This document shows positions 16,552 to 24,913 of a stretch of 64,000 nucleotides of DNA, piece after piece. Made by a program: the position numbers and the translations under genes. The first letter of the stretch is position 1, and each line of letters starts with the position of its first letter. The notes below the pieces were generated by a model. It did not search any database, had not been told where the DNA came from, and worked only from the letters and a program-made list of their open reading frames with translations. Source of the stretch: CAHJXF01 sp038225855 (lineage in GTDB: Bacteria > Pseudomonadota > Gammaproteobacteria > Burkholderiales > Burkholderiaceae_D); NCBI GenBank assembly GCA_038225855.1, contig JBBRQU010000014.1:24930-88929 (forward strand), read 5' to 3'.

Positions 16552-19203
16552 TTAGGCAGTCTTTTTCTTGCTCGAAGTCGCGCGCGCAGACTTGACCGCG
16601 GACTTCTTGGCCGGCCGCTTTCGTGCGGTCGTCAGGGCTTTCGACGGCGACCCCTCGGCCTTCGAATCATCGGCAGCGCGAACCACGGTTGCGGACTTGT
16701 TCGCAGCCGGCGCCTTCACTGCGCGCGGCTCGAATTCGAAGCCGACCTTGCCCTTCTCGGCGTCCCACACGAGATAGGCCTTGAAGAAGCGATTGGTCCT
16801 CGATGACTTGAAGCCGGGCAACAAGTCCGTCCTGCCGGTCTCGAGCAACTTACCGATCTGCTCGCGCGAGACTTCCTGCTGCAGGATGATCTTGCCGCTC
16901 TTGAAGTCGCAAGTCCTCGGTGGGTTGATGCTGTTCTCGCATGCGTACGAAAGACCGAGTTCGTACACGGCGCCGCCGCACTTCGGACACGAGCCCACCA
17001 TCTGCTGACCGGTGAAGTCGACAGGCTCGCTGTTCGGATCGTCCTGCGACTGGCCGAAATCGAATTCGAGCTTGAGGTTCTTGTTCTCGTCGTCAGGGAC
17101 GATCTTGAGGATCGCGGCAAAGGGCCGACCCATCTTGCTGCGAAAGCCTTGCAGCGGCCCGATCTCGCGTTTATTCAGCAGCTCTTCGACTTCAGCGATT
17201 TCGAATTGCCGACCGCCCGGGATCTTGCTGATCGAAAAGCCGCAGCCGGTATCGTTCGGGGTCTTCTCGCCGACGCACGCGAAGCGGCGATAGTTCTCCT
17301 TCACCTCGCCGCCGCAATTCGGGCACGGCGTCTTCAAGGTCGCGTAATCGCCGGGGATGGTGTCGCTGTCGTATTCCTTGGCGCGCTTGACGATGATCTG
17401 CGTCATCTGCGCGATCTCGCGCATGAAGGCGTCGCGACTCATCTTTCCTTTTTCCATCAGCGCGAGCTTGTGTTCCCACTCGCCGGTCAGTTCGGGCGCA
17501 GTGAGCTCGGTCACGTCGAGGCCGCGCAACAGCGTCATCAACTGAAACGCCTTTGCGGTCGCGATCAGTTCGCGGCCTTCGCGCACCATGTACTTCTCGT
17601 AGAGCAGGCCCTCGATGATCGCGGCGCGCGTCGCGGGTGTGCCGAGCCCTTTGCCGGCCATCGCTTCGCGCAGATCGTCGTCGTCGATCAGCTTGCCCGC
17701 GCCTTCCATTGCCGACAGCAGCGTCGCTTCGTTGTAGCGCGCGGGCGGCTTGGTCGCCAGACCGATCGCCTCGATCTTTTCGGTGATCGGCTGCTCGCCG
17801 GGTGCGACCGCGACCAGGTTCTCGTCCTCGCCTTGCGCCTCCTTGCCGTACACCTGCAACCAGCCGGGCGAAACGAGCACCTTGCCTTCAGTCTTGAAGC
17901 GATGTCCCGCGACCTCGGTGATGCGCGTGCTCACGAGAAATTCCGCGGGCGGAAAGAACACCGCGAGAAAGCGCTTGACGACCAGGTCGTACAACTTCTG
18001 CTCGGGCTCCGACAGATTCTTCGGAGCCTGCAAGGTCGGGATGATCGCGAAATGGTCGCTGATCTTGGTATTGTCGAAGATGCGCTTGTTGGGCTTGACC
18101 CACTGGTTCTTGATCACCAGCGACGCGGCCTGGTGATAGTTGTTCGAGTCCTTCAACATCGCCAGCGTTTCCTTCACCGTGCCCACATAGTCCTCGGGCA
18201 GATGACGGCTGTCGGTTCGCGGATAGGTCAGCACCTTGTGGCGCTCGTAGAGCGCCTGCGCGAGACCGAGCGTGTTCTTGGCCGAGAAGCCGAAGCGGCC
18301 GTTGGCTTCGCGCTGCAGGGTCGTGAGATCGAAGAGGCCCGGCGACATCGAGGTCGAGGGCTTGGATTCCTCGGTGACGGCGCCGAGCTTGCCGCGGCAT
18401 GCCGCGACGATCGAATCGGCCGCGGGCTTGCCCCACAGACGCGAGTCGCGCTGGTCGGGGTCCTCACCGGTGCGCTTGAATTTCGGATCGAACCAGCGGC
18501 CGGGATACATGCCGGCGGCCGCGACGAACTCGGCCTGCACTTCCCAATAGTCGCGCGACACGAAGCGCTTGATCTTCTCTTCGCGCTCGACCACGATCGA
18601 CAGCGTCGGCGTCTGCACGCGGCCCACGGTGGTCAGAAAGAATCCGCCGCCCTTGGAGTTGAACGCGGTCATCGCGCGCGTGCCGTTGATGCCGATCATC
18701 CAGTCGGCCTCCGACCTGCTGCGTGCGGCATCGGCCAGCGGATGCATCTGCGCATCGCTACGCAAATGCGCAAAGCCGTCGATGATGGAGCCTTGCGTCA
18801 TCGACTGCAGCCACAGCCGCTGGACCGGTTGCTTGGCCTTCGCGTGCTGCGCGATCAGGCGAAAGATCAACTCGCCTTCGCGGCCCGCGTCGCATGCATT
18901 GATCAGGCGATCGACATCTTTGCGCTTGATCAGCCGGCTCAACAACTTCAGGCGCGACTCGGTCTTGGCGATCGGATGCAGATCGAAGTGGGGCGGGATC
19001 ACCGGCAGATTCGCGAAGCTCCACTTGCCGCGCTTGACGTCGTATTCCTCGGGCGCGGCGATCTCGACCAGATGGCCGATCGCCGACGAGAGGACGAAGT
19101 CGTCCGACTCGAAGTAATCGTCGTGCTTCTTGAAGCCGCCCAAAGCGCGAGCGATGTCGTTGGCGACCGAGGGCTTCTCGGCAATGATGAGTGCCTTGCT
19201 CAT
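16552..19203 (-). CDS. topB: DNA topoisomerase III
   Basis: An 883-residue type IA topoisomerase that decatenates and relaxes DNA. The Toprim domain starts at residue 4 (ALIIAEKPSVANDIARAL). The active-site Tyr lies in LTYPRTDSRHLPEDYVG. Two C-terminal zinc ribbons are visible (CPNCGGEV with a later Cys pair, and CPKCGGAVYEL with CDF). A tail of about 55 residues rich in Lys, Ala and Ser (KKSAVKSARATSSKKK) resembles a histone H1-like DNA-binding extension and is longer than in E. coli TopB. The gene belongs to the LysM-dprA-smg-topB order common in betaproteobacteria. Its start is 119 nt from the smg stop. Confidence 0.95.
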   Translation of the reverse strand: MSKALIIAEKPSVANDIARALGGFKKHDDYFESDDFVLSSAIGHLVEIAAPEEYDVKRGKWSFANLPVIPPHFDLHPIAKTESRLKLLSRLIKRKDVDRLINACDAGREGELIFRLIAQHAKAKQPVQRLWLQSMTQGSIIDGFAHLRSDAQMHPLADAARSRSEADWMIGINGTRAMTAFNSKGGGFFLTTVGRVQTPTLSIVVEREEKIKRFVSRDYWEVQAEFVAAAGMYPGRWFDPKFKRTGEDPDQRDSRLWGKPAADSIVAACRGKLGAVTEESKPSTSMSPGLFDLTTLQREANGRFGFSAKNTLGLAQALYERHKVLTYPRTDSRHLPEDYVGTVKETLAMLKDSNNYHQAASLVIKNQWVKPNKRIFDNTKISDHFAIIPTLQAPKNLSEPEQKLYDLVVKRFLAVFFPPAEFLVSTRITEVAGHRFKTEGKVLVSPGWLQVYGKEAQGEDENLVAVAPGEQPITEKIEAIGLATKPPARYNEATLLSAMEGAGKLIDDDDLREAMAGKGLGTPATRAAIIEGLLYEKYMVREGRELIATAKAFQLMTLLRGLDVTELTAPELTGEWEHKLALMEKGKMSRDAFMREIAQMTQIIVKRAKEYDSDTIPGDYATLKTPCPNCGGEVKENYRRFACVGEKTPNDTGCGFSISKIPGGRQFEIAEVEELLNKREIGPLQGFRSKMGRPFAAILKIVPDDENKNLKLEFDFGQSQDDPNSEPVDFTGQQMVGSCPKCGGAVYELGLSYACENSINPPRTCDFKSGKIILQQEVSREQIGKLLETGRTDLLPGFKSSRTNRFFKAYLVWDAEKGKVGFEFEPRAVKAPAANKSATVVRAADDSKAEGSPSKALTTARKRPAKKSAVKSARATSSKKKTA

Positions 19204-19322
19204 TTCACCTACAAGGGAATGGCGCGGGGAAATCCGGACCCTGAATCAGGGCGGCATCATACGCGCAAGATTTTCGGCGTCGCAAATGGCAAACGGCGAC
19301 GACTGTTCTGGTGACGATCGTG

Positions 19323-19781
19323 TCAGTGCATCTGACGAGGGGCGCCGTCTTCGAGAAGTTCCTCGAGGATCAGCGCATCGGGCTCTTCGCCCTGACTCCA
19401 GAAAACCATCAGGATGATGACTTTCAACGACTCGAGCGAGACCGGTCTTTCATCGGTTGCGAGGGCGCGTTCGATGACGATTTCGCGCAGCAGCGGATTC
19501 AGGACGCCGGCCGATTCGAAAAAGGACAGAAAGCCGATGGCCTCAGCGCCGAGGCGCTCGTATTCCTGATCGACGTAGACGCGAAACGAGGAACTCTCAG
19601 CGTAGGCAACCGGAACCGTGGTCTGCGTGACTGTCGCCAGACCCGAGAGCCACGACAAGGCGCTATGGATCTCTTCCCCTTCGAAACCGGCGGCGGACAG
19701 CTTCTTGGCGAGCGTACCCGCATCGGGGCACGCATCGGGCCGGTAGTAAGTCTCGTAGAGATAAACGAGGATTTCGAACAT
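19323..19781 (-). CDS. smg: Smg family protein (DUF494)
   Basis: A 152-residue protein that matches the Smg/DUF494 family: MFEILVYLYETYYR at the start, then LAKKLSAAGFEGEEIHSALSWL and FLSFFESAGVLNPLLREIVIERA. The family has no established biochemical role. It is nearly always found next to dprA and topB, as here, which suggests a link to DNA handling or simple operon history. Length is typical. The gap to dprA upstream (107 nt) ends in a degenerate 12-bp tandem array at the dprA stop. Confidence 0.92.
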   Translation of the reverse strand: MFEILVYLYETYYRPDACPDAGTLAKKLSAAGFEGEEIHSALSWLSGLATVTQTTVPVAYAESSSFRVYVDQEYERLGAEAIGFLSFFESAGVLNPLLREIVIERALATDERPVSLESLKVIILMVFWSQGEEPDALILEELLEDGAPRQMH

Positions 19782-19862
19782 GTGGCTGCAATGTAACCCG
19801 TGAAGACCATCGGTTCAAGTTGAGGGGCGCTGTGTGGGCATCGATGCAACGCATGCTGCCGC

Positions 19863-19898
19863 GTCGCTTGACGGCATCACTCGACGCATCACTTGAAC
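19863..19898. repeat. Degenerate 12-bp tandem array at the dprA 3' end
   Basis: Three consecutive 12-bp units can be read: GTCGCTTGACGG, CATCACTCGACG and CATCACTTGAAC. The last two match at 10 of 12 positions and contain the dprA stop codon (19889-19891 on the minus strand). Confidence 0.6.
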
Positions 19899-21010
19899 AA
19901 ACGCTGGACACGCCCTCCCGGTAGACGTGCGATGTGGCCGTCAAGTTCGAGCTCGAGCAATTTCGACGAAAGCTGCGCGGCGCCGAATCCCGCGCGCAGG
20001 GCGAGATCGTCCGCGGTCACGGGGTCGAAGCCCAGAAGCGCAAGCAGCTCCGCGTCGCAGTCTTGGATCCCGGTCCGCGCGGGCGGCGCTGGTCGTGCCG
20101 GGGCCGCCGACACGCCCAATTCTTCGAAGATGTCGGCCACCGAGTCGATCAGTTTCGCGCCCTGACGAATCAGTTGGTGACAACCCTTCGACAAGGGCGA
20201 ATGAATCGAGCCGGGGATCGCAAACACGTCGCGTCCGCATTCGGCCGCCAGGCGCGCGGTGATCAGCGAACCCGATCGAGCGGCCGCTTCGACGACCAGA
20301 ACGCCGCGCGAGAGTCCGGCGATGATGCGATTGCGCCGCGGGAAGTGATGCGCGGCAGCCGCGGCGCCAAGCGGGAACTCGCCGACGATGAGACCGTGCT
20401 CGGCGATGCGATGCGCGAGCGTGCGATGCGTGGCGGGATAGACGATGTCGGCGCCGGTGCCGATGACTGCGATGGTCGAGCCGCCGCGTGCGCCGGCGTC
20501 GAGCGCGCCTTCATGCGCGGCTGCGTCGATGCCGGTCGCAAGGCCGCTGACGATGGTGTGGCCCGCGGCCGCGAGCGCTTCGGCAAAGCGTCGCGCATCG
20601 ATCAATCCTTGCGCTGTGGCGTTGCGGCTGCCGACGATCGCGAGCGCCGATCCCTCGAGTCGTTCGAGGCGACCCTTTGCATAGAGGAGTGCTGGCGGGT
20701 CGGCGATTTCGAGCAGACCTCTCGGATAGCGCGCGTCGGCGAGCGTGAGGACGTGGTTGTCCGGTTCGCGACTCCACGCCTGCGTGCGCGCAGTGAGATC
20801 GGCGAGCGATGCGTCGGGCTGGGCGCGCAGCGCGCCCGCGATCGCCGGCGACACGACGCGCAGCAACTGCTCGCGGGTTGCATGGAAGACCGCATCGGGA
20901 AGGCCGAAGGTCGCGAGCAGCGCACGGCAGGTCGCCGATCCGACGCCGGGCGTCGCGGTCAGCCGCAACCAGGCGGCGAGCTCGTCCGCGTCGATGGCGT
21001 CGACGGCCAT
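19889..21010 (-). CDS. dprA: DNA-processing protein DprA
   Basis: A 373-residue protein that binds incoming single-stranded DNA in natural transformation and loads RecA. An N-terminal helix-hairpin-helix part (LRLTATPGVGSATCRALLATF) comes first. A Rossmann-like core (about residues 90-300) follows with SALAIVGSRNATAQG, HTIVSGLATGIDAAAHEGAL and AARSGSLITARLAAECGRDV. A C-terminal winged-helix domain (LLALLGFDPVTADDLALRAG) follows at about residues 310-373. The frame is open upstream, but those 89 codons overlap the LysM gene in another frame, so I chose the ATG at 21010, 14 nt after the LysM stop. With comM at 53-54.6 kb the genome carries two competence-associated genes. Confidence 0.94.
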   Translation of the reverse strand: MAVDAIDADELAAWLRLTATPGVGSATCRALLATFGLPDAVFHATREQLLRVVSPAIAGALRAQPDASLADLTARTQAWSREPDNHVLTLADARYPRGLLEIADPPALLYAKGRLERLEGSALAIVGSRNATAQGLIDARRFAEALAAAGHTIVSGLATGIDAAAHEGALDAGARGGSTIAVIGTGADIVYPATHRTLAHRIAEHGLIVGEFPLGAAAAAHHFPRRNRIIAGLSRGVLVVEAAARSGSLITARLAAECGRDVFAIPGSIHSPLSKGCHQLIRQGAKLIDSVADIFEELGVSAAPARPAPPARTGIQDCDAELLALLGFDPVTADDLALRAGFGAAQLSSKLLELELDGHIARLPGGRVQRLFK

Positions 21011-21023
21011 CGCGGACAGGTTC

Positions 21024-22247
21024 TCAGGGCTGTGTGACCGAGTCGCCGACTTCGACCGGTCCGGCGCTCGATGTGATGAGACCGTAAGCCACGCGGTTGA
21101 AGACGCGAAACACGAACAGCAGGCCCTTGCGCTCTTCAGGCAGCGTGATCGATTCGCGCGCGCCATTGGTCTTGTCGACGATGGTGCGGCCATAGGTCTT
21201 GATCGCAAGCACCGCGCCGATGTCGAGTCCGTCGGCTGCGCCGCGATTGATCGCAACGACCATGTTGGGACCCGCATACGCGACGCCCGAATAGGTGGCG
21301 ACGATACGCCCCGCGACCGGCCGTGCGGGAGCGTGCGGCATGTAGTTGAGGACCACCGCCTTGGTGGCCGGAACCAGCCGGTCGCCCACAGCCATTTCGA
21401 GCTTCGAAGTCGTGATCGCGATCGTGGTCGGGCTGCCCGGATGCGTCACGTTCGCGGTCCCGAGATAGTCGGCCTGATAAGCGATGACTGCGCCGGTGTC
21501 GGGATCTTTAAGCGCGCGGCCGGGCCGGAACACCTGATAGTTGGTCACCGACCGGTCGGTGATCCCCGCGACGTAGGCGATATCGCCCGCGCCGAGAATC
21601 ACGCGTTCTTTCGATGCGACGATGCGCGGCGCGTCCAGCATGGTCGATGTCTCGACGATCAGCGGTTGAGTCAGATAAGGCTCGATCGCTTCGGATGGAA
21701 TGCTGGGGATCGCGTCGCGACCCGTCTCGACGCGCACCTGGGGCGACAGCTTGACCGTTGCGTTGGCGTTCGGCCCGGTGGACAGGCGCATCGTGCCGGT
21801 GGTGCGATCGAGGACGATCACCTGACCCGGATAGATCCAGTGCGGATTGCGGATCTGGTCGCGATTCATCTGCCAGATCTGCGGCCAGCGCCACGGCTGC
21901 TTCAGAAAGCGGCCGGCGATCCCCCACAGGGTGTCGCCGCGAACGATCGTATAGGTGTCCGGCGCATTGTCGACGAACACATCGGTGGCCGTTTGCGCAC
22001 GCCGAGCATTGACCGGTTCAGTTGACGATGCGGGCTGACCGGCTGTGGGATAGCGGGGGTTGTCGTAAGGCGACGGGTTCGATTGGGCCTGCGCGTTCGC
22101 CGCGAGCATCAGGCCGGAACACAGCGCGACTTGCCTGATGACGATCGATCCCCATCTGGAGAATCGGGGGTCGTAGCCTCTTTGCAATGGAAGATTCAAG
22201 AAGGATTCGAAGCGAACGGCTATGCTAGACTTTTTTCTGATTTTCAT
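21024..22247 (-). CDS. LysM peptidoglycan-binding protein
   Basis: A 407-residue exported protein. A basic N-terminus is followed by a hydrophobic stretch near residues 37-55 ending in AANAQAQ, the likely signal cleavage site. The signal region is unusually long, and the true start may be internal. One LysM domain follows (about 97-145): YTIVRGDTLWGIAGRFLKQP, then NPHWIYPGQVIVL. The rest is a large beta-rich region without a name I recognise. Proteins with this layout upstream of dprA are conserved in betaproteobacteria and are thought to act at the cell wall. The 130-nt gap to def on the opposite strand probably holds both promoters. Confidence 0.88.
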   Translation of the reverse strand: MKIRKKSSIAVRFESFLNLPLQRGYDPRFSRWGSIVIRQVALCSGLMLAANAQAQSNPSPYDNPRYPTAGQPASSTEPVNARRAQTATDVFVDNAPDTYTIVRGDTLWGIAGRFLKQPWRWPQIWQMNRDQIRNPHWIYPGQVIVLDRTTGTMRLSTGPNANATVKLSPQVRVETGRDAIPSIPSEAIEPYLTQPLIVETSTMLDAPRIVASKERVILGAGDIAYVAGITDRSVTNYQVFRPGRALKDPDTGAVIAYQADYLGTANVTHPGSPTTIAITTSKLEMAVGDRLVPATKAVVLNYMPHAPARPVAGRIVATYSGVAYAGPNMVVAINRGAADGLDIGAVLAIKTYGRTIVDKTNGARESITLPEERKGLLFVFRVFNRVAYGLITSSAGPVEVGDSVTQP

Positions 22248-22377
22248 TCACACAGCCTCGCTGTTCACGCGTCTTCATGGGCGGTCATGCGCATGGTTGG
22301 CAATCCGCCCGAAATTTTCCGATTAATCGTTTGATGTCGCAATCATTATTCCGGACAGTCGATTCGGTACTGTTGTT

Positions 22378-22884
22378 ATGGCGTTACTTCCTATCCTGCA
22401 TTATCCCGACCCGCGTCTAAGGAAAAGCGCCAGCCCGGTCACGCAATTCGACGAGCGAATTCGTGCGCTCGTGGCCAATATGGCGCAGACGATGTATGAG
22501 GCGCAGGGTGTAGGTCTCGCGGCCACGCAGGTCGACGTGCATGAACGCGTGATCGTCATCGACATCTCCGATGCGCGTGACGAACTAAGGGTCTTCATCA
22601 ACCCGCGCATCATCGCGGCGAGCCCCGACCGGCGGCTCGCCGAAGAAGGTTGCCTCTCGGTTCCCGGCGTATACGACGAGGTCGAACGGCCCGAATCGGT
22701 CACCGTCGAAGCCCAGGACCAACGCGGCCGCAGCTTTCGTCTCGACGCCGAAGGACTGCTCGCGGTGTGTGTTCAGCACGAAATGGATCATCTGACGGGC
22801 AAGGTCTTCGTCGAATATCTGTCGCCGTTGAAGCAGGCCCGCATCCGCAATCGCATGCGCAAGCTCGATCGCGTGAGTGCCTGA
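22378..22884 (+). CDS. def: Peptide deformylase
   Basis: A 168-residue metalloenzyme that removes the formyl group from the N-terminal Met of nascent proteins. All three family motifs are intact: GVGLAATQ, EGCLSVP with the metal-binding Cys, and QHEMDHL with two metal-binding His and the catalytic Glu. The start MALLPILHYPDPRL is typical. It is followed by fmt, the enzyme that adds the formyl group to Met-tRNA, 90 nt downstream. The gap holds a small 8-bp tandem run (CTTCGACG twice). The gene is divergent from the LysM gene. Confidence 0.96.
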   Translation: MALLPILHYPDPRLRKSASPVTQFDERIRALVANMAQTMYEAQGVGLAATQVDVHERVIVIDISDARDELRVFINPRIIAASPDRRLAEEGCLSVPGVYDEVERPESVTVEAQDQRGRSFRLDAEGLLAVCVQHEMDHLTGKVFVEYLSPLKQARIRNRMRKLDRVSA

Positions 22885-22974
22885 ACTCGACCGGGCACGC
22901 GCTGCCCGAAGCCGCGTTCGCTTCGACGCTTCGACGCTTGGTGATCACGGCTTCGTCGTGATTCTTCTTTCTTC

Positions 22975-24105
22975 ATGAGGCTCGTCTTTGCGGGTACGCC
23001 CGATTTCGCGCGCACGGCGCTCGACGCCTTGATCGCCGCCGGCCACCGGATCGTCCTCGTTCTCACGCAACCCGATCGGCCCGCCGGTCGCGGGCTGCAG
23101 ATCCATCCGGGTCCCGTGAAGGCGCGCGCGCTGCACGAAGGCATCGAAGTTCTTCAGCCGCGCGGCCTGCGTCTTTCCGGGCGCTACGAGGACGACGCGC
23201 AACTTGCGCATCGACGGCTGCGCGAAACGCCGCACGATGCGATGGTCGTCGCGGCATACGGGCTCATTCTTCCGCAAACGATCCTCGACATGCCGCCGCG
23301 TGGATGCATCAACATCCACGCGAGCCTGTTGCCGCGCTGGCGCGGTGCGGCGCCGATCCAGCGGGCGATCGAGGCGGGCGATGCCGAAACCGGCATCACG
23401 ATCATGCAGATGGAGGCGGGACTCGACACCGGCCCCATGCTGCTGGTGAAGAAGTGTTCGATAACCCGGAGCGATACGACGGCCGCGCTGACTCGCAGGC
23501 TCGCCGGCCTCGGCGGCGATGCGATCGTTGAAGCGCTGGCCTCGCTCGAGCGCGGTCAACTCGAATCCCGTCCCCAGCATGATCCCGGTGACGAATCCGC
23601 GGTGCGCCATGCGGCCAAGGTGTCGAAGGACGAAGGCGCGCTCGACTTCACGTTGTCGACACGTAGCCTGGTCGATCGCATCCGTGCGTTCGATCCATGG
23701 CCGGGTTGTACTGCGCAGCTCGTCGATGAGCAGAACAAGCCGCTCACGCAATTCAAGGTGTGGCGCGCCGAAGAGCTGCACGCTCGCGACGTTGCAGAAT
23801 GGAATGGACAAACGCAGGCGAGCGCAGTGCCCGGCAGCGTCCTCGGATTCGTCGAATCGAAATCTGCGACGAGCGCGGCGCTTCGCGATCACGGCGTCGC
23901 GATCATCGTGAAGACCGGCGACGGCGCGATCGCGCTCAAGGAATTGCAGAAAGCCGGCGGCAAGCGATTGCCTGCGAACGCGTTCGTGCGCGATTTCGTC
24001 GAAGAGGGTGGAGACGTGCGCATGCTGCCGCGCGTGCTCCCGCGCCTGCTCCCGCGCCTGCTCCATTTCGCGCCACGAGACGCGGGGACATCGACGGCAA
24101 ATTGA
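22975..24105 (+). CDS. fmt: Methionyl-tRNA formyltransferase
   Basis: A 376-residue enzyme that formylates Met-tRNA(fMet) using 10-formyltetrahydrofolate. The catalytic domain shows FAGTPDFARTALDALIAAGH, VVAAYGLILPQTIL and CINIHASLLPRWRGAAPIQ (catalytic Asn and His). ITIMQMEAGLDTGPMLL and the C-terminal oligonucleotide-binding domain follow, ending near LQKAGGKRLPANAFV. The last 35 or so residues are an extension beyond the family end. It includes LPRV LPRL LPRL LHFA (residues 351-366), encoded by a 12-bp tandem array. No good SD precedes the ATG. Confidence 0.95.
   Translation: MRLVFAGTPDFARTALDALIAAGHRIVLVLTQPDRPAGRGLQIHPGPVKARALHEGIEVLQPRGLRLSGRYEDDAQLAHRRLRETPHDAMVVAAYGLILPQTILDMPPRGCINIHASLLPRWRGAAPIQRAIEAGDAETGITIMQMEAGLDTGPMLLVKKCSITRSDTTAALTRRLAGLGGDAIVEALASLERGQLESRPQHDPGDESAVRHAAKVSKDEGALDFTLSTRSLVDRIRAFDPWPGCTAQLVDEQNKPLTQFKVWRAEELHARDVAEWNGQTQASAVPGSVLGFVESKSATSAALRDHGVAIIVKTGDGAIALKELQKAGGKRLPANAFVRDFVEEGGDVRMLPRVLPRLLPRLLHFAPRDAGTSTAN
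24025..24060 (+). repeat. 12-bp tandem array in the fmt 3' end
   Basis: Three units: CTGCCGCGCGTG, CTCCCGCGCCTG, CTCCCGCGCCTG, followed by CTCCATTTCGCG. The unit and the CCATTTCGCG flank recur before trkA, and CTGCCGCG(C/T)GTG recurs in ntrY. Confidence 0.9.
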
Positions 24106-24166
24106 GCGGCTTTAGAATGCGCGGGCTGATTTCTTGCCACGTATTCGTTTCTTCCAACCGTTCCCC

Positions 24167-24856
24167 ATGAACACATTCGCCGACCTCGGCATCGTGCACC
24201 TCGGGCTGTTCTGCGGCGCCGTCGTGCTGCTCAACTTCACGCCGGGTCCCGACACGGCCTTCATCGTCGGCCAGAGCGTGGCGCGCGGTCGGCGCGCGGG
24301 ATTGATGGCGGTGCTCGGCATCTCTCTGGGTTGCGTCGTGCATACGCTGGCGCTGGCGCTCGGCTTGAGCGCGCTGATCGCGGCATCGGCCAACGCTTTC
24401 ATGCTGATCAAGATCGTCGGGGCTGTCTATCTGATCTTTCTCGGCGGGCGCATGATCGTCGCGAGCTTGCGCGTCAAGCTTCCACCGGATGACGCGGCGC
24501 GTGCGAAAGCGTTCTTTCGTCTTGCGGGCCGCAACCCGGCGGCTCGCCCATCGTCCCGACGCACTTTTGCGCAGGGCTTCGTCACCAACGTGCTCAACCC
24601 GAAGGTCGTGCTTTTCTTCCTCTCGTTTTTCCCGCAATTCGTGTCGTTCAACAGTGCGTCGAAGGCACTTGCTTTCGCGGTTCTCGGCGGCGTGATGATC
24701 GTGATCAGCACGATCTACAACGGAATCGTCGCGTGGCTCGCGGGCAGCATCACGCATCGCATGCATGGCGCCCCGCGCGTGAAGGCGTGGCTCGAACGAT
24801 CGGTCGGCGCCGCATTCATTGCGCTCGGCGCGAAACTCGCGCTCAGTGAGCGCTAA
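24167..24856 (+). CDS. LysE/RhtB-family amino acid exporter
   Basis: A 229-residue membrane protein with about six helices. The signature NFTPGPDTAFIVGQSVARGR near residue 20 is the conserved start of the LysE/RhtB family, and FVTNVLNPKVVLFFLSFFPQ is the second conserved block. Members export amino acids such as threonine, homoserine or leucine. The substrate is unknown here. I chose the ATG at 24167; the upstream TTG frame adds only an unlikely leader. It sits between fmt and rsmB, a slot filled by other genes such as htpX in related genomes, so it may be a local insertion. Confidence 0.9.
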   Translation: MNTFADLGIVHLGLFCGAVVLLNFTPGPDTAFIVGQSVARGRRAGLMAVLGISLGCVVHTLALALGLSALIAASANAFMLIKIVGAVYLIFLGGRMIVASLRVKLPPDDAARAKAFFRLAGRNPAARPSSRRTFAQGFVTNVLNPKVVLFFLSFFPQFVSFNSASKALAFAVLGGVMIVISTIYNGIVAWLAGSITHRMHGAPRVKAWLERSVGAAFIALGAKLALSER

Positions 24857-24877
24857 GCGAGCGCTGAGCGAGGGCCA
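24845..24877 (+). repeat. 11-bp tandem array at the LysE gene end
   Basis: AGTGAGCGCTA, AGCGAGCGCTG and AGCGAGGGCCA follow each other. The array includes the stop codon at 24854-24856. The period is 11, not 12, so it is a counter-example to the 12-bp pattern seen elsewhere. Confidence 0.7.
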
Positions 24878-24913
24878 GCGCAAGACGCGCAGCGACCCCG
24901 CCGGAAATTGCCG

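Noticed and set aside
17149..19314. Long plus-strand frame opposite topB
   Set aside because: It mirrors the topB coding frame. The sense protein has all topoisomerase motifs, while the antisense peptide has none.
22900..22974. Terminator between def and fmt
   Set aside because: CGAAGCCG and CGGCTTCG could pair across a loop of about 40 nt, but there is no T-run and the loop is too long for an intrinsic terminator. The two genes are a known operon.
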